From assembly GCA_002455425.1 (NCBI GenBank), contig DKKT01000045.1:1-30834 (forward strand): DNA of 30,834 nt. The letters run 5' to 3'. A program made the translations under genes and the position numbers. Source of the DNA: Chthonomonas sp. UBA6659 (GTDB lineage Bacteria > Armatimonadota > Fimbriimonadia > Fimbriimonadales > Fimbriimonadaceae). Positions 26,602-30,834 of this stretch are shown here, piece after piece. The first letter of the stretch is position 1. Each line of letters begins with the position of its first letter. A model generated the notes under the pieces. It was not told where the DNA came from. It saw only the letters and a program-made list of their open reading frames with translations, and did no database searches.

Positions 26602-28593
26602 TTAGTTGGTCCCTCCCATCAGGAAGGTCTCGGTTCGGCTGGTGCGCCATCCCTCGGCCCACCGCACGTAGCGCCGATAGTTCTCCACCTCGTCGGTCCC
26701 GAGAAGGAACGAGTTCGGATTCCAGACCGCCCGCACGTTTACTGTCGCGCCTCGAACTCGACGAACGGCGTAGCCGTTGCTGAAATCGAAGGTGGTCGCA
26801 TCGGCCGCCCGATCCCTTAGATCGACATAGCCCAGCTGAAGTTCGCCGCCCCGAGGTGCCTGAATCAAAAACTCCTGCTCTTGGAGCACTTGACGCTGAT
26901 TCAAGCTGTCCAGGTACCACATCTCGCCGATCACGACCTGCTTGCCGATGTCGGACAGCGGGAAGTAGAGTCGGCGGACGTCGTCGGTGAGGACGTTGAT
27001 GTCGGTACCACCGACATAGCACTGCCCGATCCCGAGGGTCGAGTTGCCGATGACACGGTAGTTGCGGGGGGCCTTGTCGATCTGGACCGCGAATTCGCTC
27101 CGTCCCTGGTACAGGGCGCGGACGCTCCGGCCGCGGATGTCGTTGATCGTCGCCGGCGCCGTGGCCCGCGGATACATGATCTCTGCGGTGAGCCCGTTGT
27201 TGGGGTCGGCGTCGATGTCGTTGAACGTCATGAGACCGATGTTCTTGTCGACGTTGTAAGCCTCGGGGAGGAAGACGCCTCCCGTCTCGGTGTCGAGCAG
27301 GATCACGTCACGATCCTCGTAGAGGTTGCCGGCGTTGAGGACGCGCACCCCGACGCCGCGGTAGGGGCGGCCGTCGGCATAGTTGTTGTTCCCGAGGACC
27401 TTGATCGAATTCAGGATGAATTTCTGTTGGGCGGGAATCCGAGTAGGAACCCGAAAATCGTCCCGGATGATCCGCCAGTCGAGCACGTCGTAGTCGGACC
27501 GAGCGACGAGCGGCACGCGGCCTCGGTTGCGGAACTCCTTGTAGTTGAATCCGAGCGGGTTGAACAGGAGCAACCCCATGTTCGCGTCGAGGAGATCGTA
27601 CTGGTAGACCGCGTCGTCGAGCAATCCGGCGTTGTTGCGGACCTGAGCCTCGGTCAGGAACTGCTCACCGTTGCCCGAATCGAGGCGATCGTAGAGACGT
27701 GCGACACGAAGGGTGTCGACTTCGGCGCGCTCGAATGTCTCGCCCGGAGCGAGGAAGGGGGCGGCGCCGAGCGGAATCGCCCAGTAGGAGCGCGCGAATG
27801 CATTAGGGGGAGCCGGGATCGTCACGATCGCCGAAACGACGTCCTTGTTCCGAAGGACATTGCTCGCATCGCGAATCCAGAGCGAGACGGACACGCGGTA
27901 GCGCCGCTCGAAACCGGGGCGATCGGGCCGCGGCGGTCCCTGCGGCAGCGCGAGCTCGGTGCCTTCGTCGTTGATGAAAGCGATGTAGTCCTGCCGAACC
28001 GGGGCGCCGACCGGCACCTCGTCGACGATCCGCCGGGTCAGGTCGTTGCCGTAGACGAGGAACGACTCCTCGTAGCGCGGATCGAACACGATCGGCGCGA
28101 ACTGCAGGGTCATGGCCGAGCCGTAGGTCGAATTCGCGCTCGGATCCTGGATGTAGCGGGGTGCCGGAATCGTCTTGCCTTCGGCAACGATGCGTCGGAT
28201 GACGTTGGGACCACTCAGGAGGCTCCACTCGCCGATCGCACGGAGCGGATCGGTCGGGTCGCGGAATTCACCGTTCTGATCGAGCCGACTCGACCGCGGG
28301 TTGACGTCGTCCGGACGCCTATCGAGGTCGGCCTCGATGCGGTATTGGGTGCCGGTCCAGACGTAGCGGACCGGCAGGATCGCTTCGGCGAGCTGATCGG
28401 CCTGCCCTTTGAGTCGGTCCATTTCGGACCGAGCCAGGTTCACGGCCATCGTGTTGTTCCGTGTGGTGCGCAGGATCGCGAGACCACCCGGGAAGATCTG
28501 GGCGAGGACCAGGATGCCCACCAGGAACACCACGATCACCACCAGGATCTCGATCAGCGTGCCGCCGTTCTGCGTGCGTTTCCAACGATTCAT
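26602..28593 (-). CDS. PilV-like minor pilin, enlarged (663 aa)
   Basis: Prepilin leader MNRWKRTQNG followed by GTLIEILVVIVVFLVGILVL and AQIFPGG. Cleavage after the first Gly of NGG gives Glu at +5; the mature N-terminus would then be Gly instead of the usual Phe/Met. The next stretch (LRTTRNNTMAVNLARSEMDR LKG) has the PilV/GspI pattern 'n...A..LA..++e.l+'. The remaining 600 residues are beta-rich with no recognised domain. Usual PilV length is 120-190 aa, so this is several times longer. It is 60 nt downstream of the major pseudopilin, a gap containing a small hairpin and a T6 run; after it the genes are nearly contiguous. GAGAAG before the ATG is a weak ribosome binding site. Confidence 0.86.
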   Translation of the reverse strand: MNRWKRTQNGGTLIEILVVIVVFLVGILVLAQIFPGGLAILRTTRNNTMAVNLARSEMDRLKGQADQLAEAILPVRYVWTGTQYRIEADLDRRPDDVNPRSSRLDQNGEFRDPTDPLRAIGEWSLLSGPNVIRRIVAEGKTIPAPRYIQDPSANSTYGSAMTLQFAPIVFDPRYEESFLVYGNDLTRRIVDEVPVGAPVRQDYIAFINDEGTELALPQGPPRPDRPGFERRYRVSVSLWIRDASNVLRNKDVVSAIVTIPAPPNAFARSYWAIPLGAAPFLAPGETFERAEVDTLRVARLYDRLDSGNGEQFLTEAQVRNNAGLLDDAVYQYDLLDANMGLLLFNPLGFNYKEFRNRGRVPLVARSDYDVLDWRIIRDDFRVPTRIPAQQKFILNSIKVLGNNNYADGRPYRGVGVRVLNAGNLYEDRDVILLDTETGGVFLPEAYNVDKNIGLMTFNDIDADPNNGLTAEIMYPRATAPATINDIRGRSVRALYQGRSEFAVQIDKAPRNYRVIGNSTLGIGQCYVGGTDINVLTDDVRRLYFPLSDIGKQVVIGEMWYLDSLNQRQVLQEQEFLIQAPRGGELQLGYVDLRDRAADATTFDFSNGYAVRRVRGATVNVRAVWNPNSFLLGTDEVENYRRYVRWAEGWRTSRTETFLMGGTN

Positions 28594-28616
28594 CGACTTC
28601 TCACCGTCGCTCTCTC

Positions 28617-28648
28617 AAAAAAGACTGACTGATAGGGGCCGGGCGGCC
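28617..28648 (-). terminator. Possible weak attenuator between major pilin and minor pilins
   Basis: On the minus strand, just after the pseudopilin stop, GGCC-GCCC-GGCC (28637-28648) can form a small stem and a T6 run (28622-28617) follows 14 nt later. The stem is only 4 bp and the T run is distant, so true termination is doubtful; partial read-through control of minor pilin levels is the idea. Confidence 0.25.
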
Positions 28649-28653
28649 AAGGT

Positions 28654-29517
28654 TCAAGGACGGAGCCGCCAGGACTTCTGGACGACGGTCGCAGAATCGT
28701 ACGGCTTGGCGCCACCGCCGAGGAACAGGACGATATCCCGCTTCTCGCGGCGGGCGTTGCCGCCGGTGTCGTAGTTGCGATAGAAGCTGTTCCACGTGAC
28801 GACCGTGCCCTCGGGAGGGTCGTCATAGCCGAGCTGGCGAATGTCGTCGAGCGAAGAGCCGTTGCCGAACCCGCTGCCTTGACCGATCGCATAGTTCGAC
28901 CAGAACAGGGTGTAGCGAAGCTCGGTCCGGTTACCGTTCGGGGTCTGCACCTCGGCGACGTCGTAGCCGCTGACCTTGTAGTACTCAGCCCGGGGGTTAC
29001 CCGGTCCTTCCGGGACGGCGGTATTGACCGTGACGAATGTGCCCGGCCCATAGGCCTGCCGGTTACCCTGGGTGTCGTCTAGGTTCGAAAGGGTGCCGTC
29101 GCCGTTCAGGTCGAGCTGGGGATCCGAGCCGATCGCCGCCGCATCCTGGTTTGGCCAGACCGCATTCGTGATCACGTCGTTTCGGGCGCGGTTGTAGGCC
29201 GGAGTGAAGGTCCCGATGCTGCCGACTCGCCGCGAATAGAGGGGTCCGGTCGTCGCGCTGGCCGGGATCACGTTGCCCATGTTGGGCCCGGATTGATACC
29301 GGGATACGTATCCCAGCAAAGCCGGCGGGTAGCCGCCCTGGTCCACGCGGTAGAGCTGGAGCGCACTCCGCAGGTCGTTCATCGCTCCGATGTCCGAACT
29401 CCGATAGGCCGAGTCCTTTGCCCGCGCGTAGACCGGGAAAATGATCGCGGCGAGGATCGCAATGATCGCGATCACCGTCAGCAGCTCAATCATCGTAAAA
29501 CCGTTTCGACGTGTCAT
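28654..29517 (-). CDS. Major pseudopilin, type II secretion GspG/type IV pilin-like (287 aa)
   Basis: Prepilin with a short basic leader MTRRNG and the mature start FTMIELLTVIAIIAILAAII followed by FPVYARAKD; Glu11 is +5. This is the GspG/PilE-like class III N-terminus. The globular part has the YRVDQGGYPP motif (56-65) found in GspG-type pilins after the helix. An EF-hand/dockerin-type loop lies at Asp136-Asp147 (DLNGDGTLSNLD; ligands at 1, 3, 5, 7, 9, 12). The C-terminus ends FLGGGAKPYDSATVVQ then KSWRLRP. Start 29517 is fixed by GGAGAG 7 nt upstream and by the leader; the frame is open further to 29625 but overlaps the peptidase gene. It lies directly downstream of the prepilin peptidase that should process it. 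Confidence 0.92.
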   Translation of the reverse strand: MTRRNGFTMIELLTVIAIIAILAAIIFPVYARAKDSAYRSSDIGAMNDLRSALQLYRVDQGGYPPALLGYVSRYQSGPNMGNVIPASATTGPLYSRRVGSIGTFTPAYNRARNDVITNAVWPNQDAAAIGSDPQLDLNGDGTLSNLDDTQGNRQAYGPGTFVTVNTAVPEGPGNPRAEYYKVSGYDVAEVQTPNGNRTELRYTLFWSNYAIGQGSGFGNGSSLDDIRQLGYDDPPEGTVVTWNSFYRNYDTGGNARREKRDIVLFLGGGAKPYDSATVVQKSWRLRP

Positions 29518-29524
29518 ATAGAAT

Positions 29525-29530
29525 CTCTCC
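29525..29530 (-). promoter_or_regulatory. Ribosome binding site of the major pseudopilin
   Basis: GGAGAG on the minus strand, 7 nt from ATG 29517. It decides the start against the longer open frame reaching 29625. Confidence 0.75.
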
Positions 29531-29556
29531 GGACGCACTCGCTCCAAGTTGTTGAC

Positions 29557-29572
29557 TAGGTCCGAAGACCCA
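29557..29572 (-). promoter_or_regulatory. C(UUCG)G tetraloop hairpin in the pseudopilin leader
   Basis: Minus-strand TGGGTC-TTCG-GACCTA: six pairs (one G-U) closed by C(UUCG)G, an unusually stable RNA tetraloop. It lies in the 71-nt gap between the peptidase stop and the pseudopilin start, 39 nt before the ATG. No T run follows it, so a transcript-end, processing or stabiliser role is more likely than termination. Confidence 0.5.
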
Positions 29573-29588
29573 ATGTTCCGCCTCGCAA

Positions 29589-30626
29589 TCAAAGCGGCGA
29601 CTTTTCTCCGGTCGCCCACGCCCAATAGGACGCGATCAGTCCCCGTATCGGTCCCTCGAAGAGCGCGGCGGTGAGCGCACCGATCGCCAAAGACGGACCG
29701 AACGGAATCATGGTCGTTTCTACCTCAGCTTCCTCGTCCATAGCCTCCACCGCATACGGATCCTCTCCGAACCAGCTGATATAGAGCTTGGGCGCGAACA
29801 GCCCGATGACGTCGATGCAGAGCACGTAGCCGAGCCCGCACTTCAGAAGCGAAGGGATCGACTCCGGCACATAGACCTCATCCTCCGGTTCCTCGTCCGG
29901 CGGCGAGGCCCCGCGTTGGAACAGCACACGGAACGCGAGGTAGCCGACTCCCATCAGGACTCCGATCGGCACCGCAAGCCCGAAACCCATGAGCGCGAGC
30001 GACGGCCCCAGCACCGCTCCGATCCCACGCGCCATCTTGATGTCGCCGTGCCCCATCGCGTCCTTGCCGAAAAACAGACGCCCGAGGAACGCGATCGCCC
30101 AGAGCGCAACCACGCCGATGAGTGCGCCCGCGACCGCACTCGGCATGCCCCACGCCCAAGCGCCCGGCAACCCCTCCGCGATGGTCCAGCCGTTGTAAGC
30201 CAAACCGAGGAAAAGCATGAAGGCGTTGATCTGGTCGGGGATGATGTACAACTCGAAGTCGATGAAGATCGCCGCGACAAGCGCAGAGCAAAACGCGGCG
30301 AGCACGAGTGCCCGGATCGGATCCCAGTCGGCGACCAAGTATTGCCGCCAGACGATCGCGAACAAGCTGCCGGTCAGGAGCTCGACCCAGAAGTAGCGAC
30401 TCGGCACTCGAGCTTTGCAGTGCCGGCACCGACCCCGAAGGACCAGCCAGCTGAAGAGAGGCACGAGGTCGGGTGCGGTCAAACGGTGCTCGCACCTCGG
30501 ACAGAAGCTGTGTTTGGGCTTGCCGAGCCCGAGACCGCGTGGCATCCGATAGATGACCACGTTCAGGAAGCTGCCGATGGCGGCCCCGATGAACAACCCG
30601 ACGGCCCAGGTCCACTCAGGGAACAG
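29589..30626 (-). CDS. pilD: Prepilin peptidase / N-methyltransferase with acidic insertion (345 aa)
   Basis: Inner-membrane aspartic peptidase that cleaves and N-methylates prepilins. Hallmarks, numbered from CTG 30626, are GSFLNVVIYRMP (18-29), two CxxC pairs (Cys42/45 and Cys67/70) of the cytoplasmic zinc domain, and the catalytic aspartates Asp122 (IFIDFELYIIPD) and Asp194 (GHGDIKM). About 65 residues (240-304) interrupt the last helices: Asp/Glu-rich SPPDEEPEDEVYVPE, an extra hydrophobic helix and another acidic run, before the usual IPFGPSLAIGA. Start: TTG 30596 leaves only seven residues before GSFLN and has no ribosome binding site. CTG 30626 has GGAGG 6 nt upstream and gives a normal N-terminus (LFPEWTWAVG); an in-frame stop at 30654-30656 limits further extension. 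It heads the pilin cluster. Confidence 0.9.
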   Translation of the reverse strand: MFPEWTWAVGLFIGAAIGSFLNVVIYRMPRGLGLGKPKHSFCPRCEHRLTAPDLVPLFSWLVLRGRCRHCKARVPSRYFWVELLTGSLFAIVWRQYLVADWDPIRALVLAAFCSALVAAIFIDFELYIIPDQINAFMLFLGLAYNGWTIAEGLPGAWAWGMPSAVAGALIGVVALWAIAFLGRLFFGKDAMGHGDIKMARGIGAVLGPSLALMGFGLAVPIGVLMGVGYLAFRVLFQRGASPPDEEPEDEVYVPESIPSLLKCGLGYVLCIDVIGLFAPKLYISWFGEDPYAVEAMDEEAEVETTMIPFGPSLAIGALTAALFEGPIRGLIASYWAWATGEKSPL

Positions 30627-30632
30627 GGCCGA

Positions 30633-30637
30633 CCTCC
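30633..30637 (-). promoter_or_regulatory. Ribosome binding site pointing to a CTG start for the prepilin peptidase
   Basis: GGAGG on the minus strand, 6 nt before CTG 30626. No ATG, GTG or TTG in this frame lies at suitable distance; an out-of-frame ATG at 30659 would give only a 13-residue peptide. Confidence 0.5.
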
Positions 30638-30656
30638 GGCTTCCGTGCGCGCGTCA

Positions 30657-30834
30657 TAGGTTCCTTATTGTCGGCGAGTGACCCGCCTCCCGTGATTATG
30701 CGTGGTTTCACCCTCACCCCCTACCCCCTCTCCCTTCACACGATCATCGAAAGGAGAGGGAGTACCGGAACTTCGAGGTAGGGTCCGGAACCCCTTCTCC
30801 TTGCCGGATGGTTTGTGCCGGGAGGGAGAAGGGG
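30657..30834. repeat. Gene-free right end with two GGGAGAGGG-type inverted repeats
   Basis: No coding frame is supported here. Two imperfect palindromes are seen. The first has 12-nt arms at 30726-30737 and 30749-30760 with one mismatch (CCCTCTCCCTTC against GAAAGGAGAGGG). The second has 17-nt arms at 30791-30807 and 30818-30834 with 15 of 17 positions matching, and it touches the window edge. The pyrimidine-rich lead-in ACCCTCACCCCCTACCCCC resembles interspersed intergenic repeats of several GC-rich phyla. The promoter of the pilin operon could lie in or beyond this stretch; I see no convincing -35/-10 pair. Confidence 0.5.

Noticed and set aside
30621..30659. Short ATG-initiated frame (13 codons) just upstream of the prepilin peptidase
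   Set aside because: Too short and patternless; it only overlaps the ribosome binding region. A leader peptide is possible but unsupported.
1..30834. CRISPR arrays, IS elements, tRNA or rRNA genes
   Set aside because: No regularly spaced direct repeats, transposase motifs, tRNA cloverleaf or rRNA-like sequence was seen on either strand.

Overview
The window reads as a chromosomal stretch of a GC-rich, Shine-Dalgarno-using Gram-negative-type bacterium. It combines a core gene block, a small orphan cassette, and a roughly 21 kb operon of prepilin-like and giant secreted proteins. That combination, and the style of the pseudopilins (large, Asn/Pro-rich, long C-terminal parts), suggests the Armatimonadota (Fimbriimonadales-like) or a related deep lineage. 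This is an inference from gene content only; no rRNA or tRNA is present to test it.

Left part (1-3921, minus strand): a compact housekeeping operon, transcribed right to left: thioredoxin reductase (trxB), a small FmdB-type zinc-ribbon protein, a dihydrodipicolinate synthase/N-acetylneuraminate lyase family aldolase, and leucyl-tRNA synthetase (leuS, cut by the left edge). Divergent from it lies a fucose/arabinose-isomerase-like protein (3971-5380).

Middle (5438-9553): three overlapping plus-strand genes of unknown function that look less GC-rich than their surroundings, then a DUF1232 membrane protein gene that overlaps, tail to tail, an HDOD-domain gene. A secreted alpha/beta hydrolase lies upstream of the HDOD gene on the minus strand.

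Right part (9597-30656, minus strand): the striking feature. One co-directional cluster runs prepilin peptidase, class III-type major pseudopilin, PilV-like (663 aa), PilW-like (761 aa), PilX-like (1027 aa), a 1546-aa secreted beta-propeller protein with a calcium-type DxDxDxxxD loop, and a 2317-aa secreted protein with two golvesin-like domains and PQQ-type propeller blades. A perfect 14-bp hairpin closes it. Start/stop overlaps (ATGA) or gaps of 1-5 nt join the last five genes. The order matches the logic of the Pseudomonas pilV-pilW-pilX-pilY1 minor-pilin operon, but every component after the major pilin is several times larger, and the PilY1 position is filled by two unrelated-looking giants. 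I infer a pilus or pseudopilus tip/adhesin system with giant minor pilins; the assembly ATPase and platform protein are not in the window.

The far right end (30657-30834) has no gene but carries two inverted repeats rich in CCCTCTCCC/GGGAGAGGG, likely an interspersed intergenic repeat. No CRISPR, IS element, tRNA or rRNA is visible.
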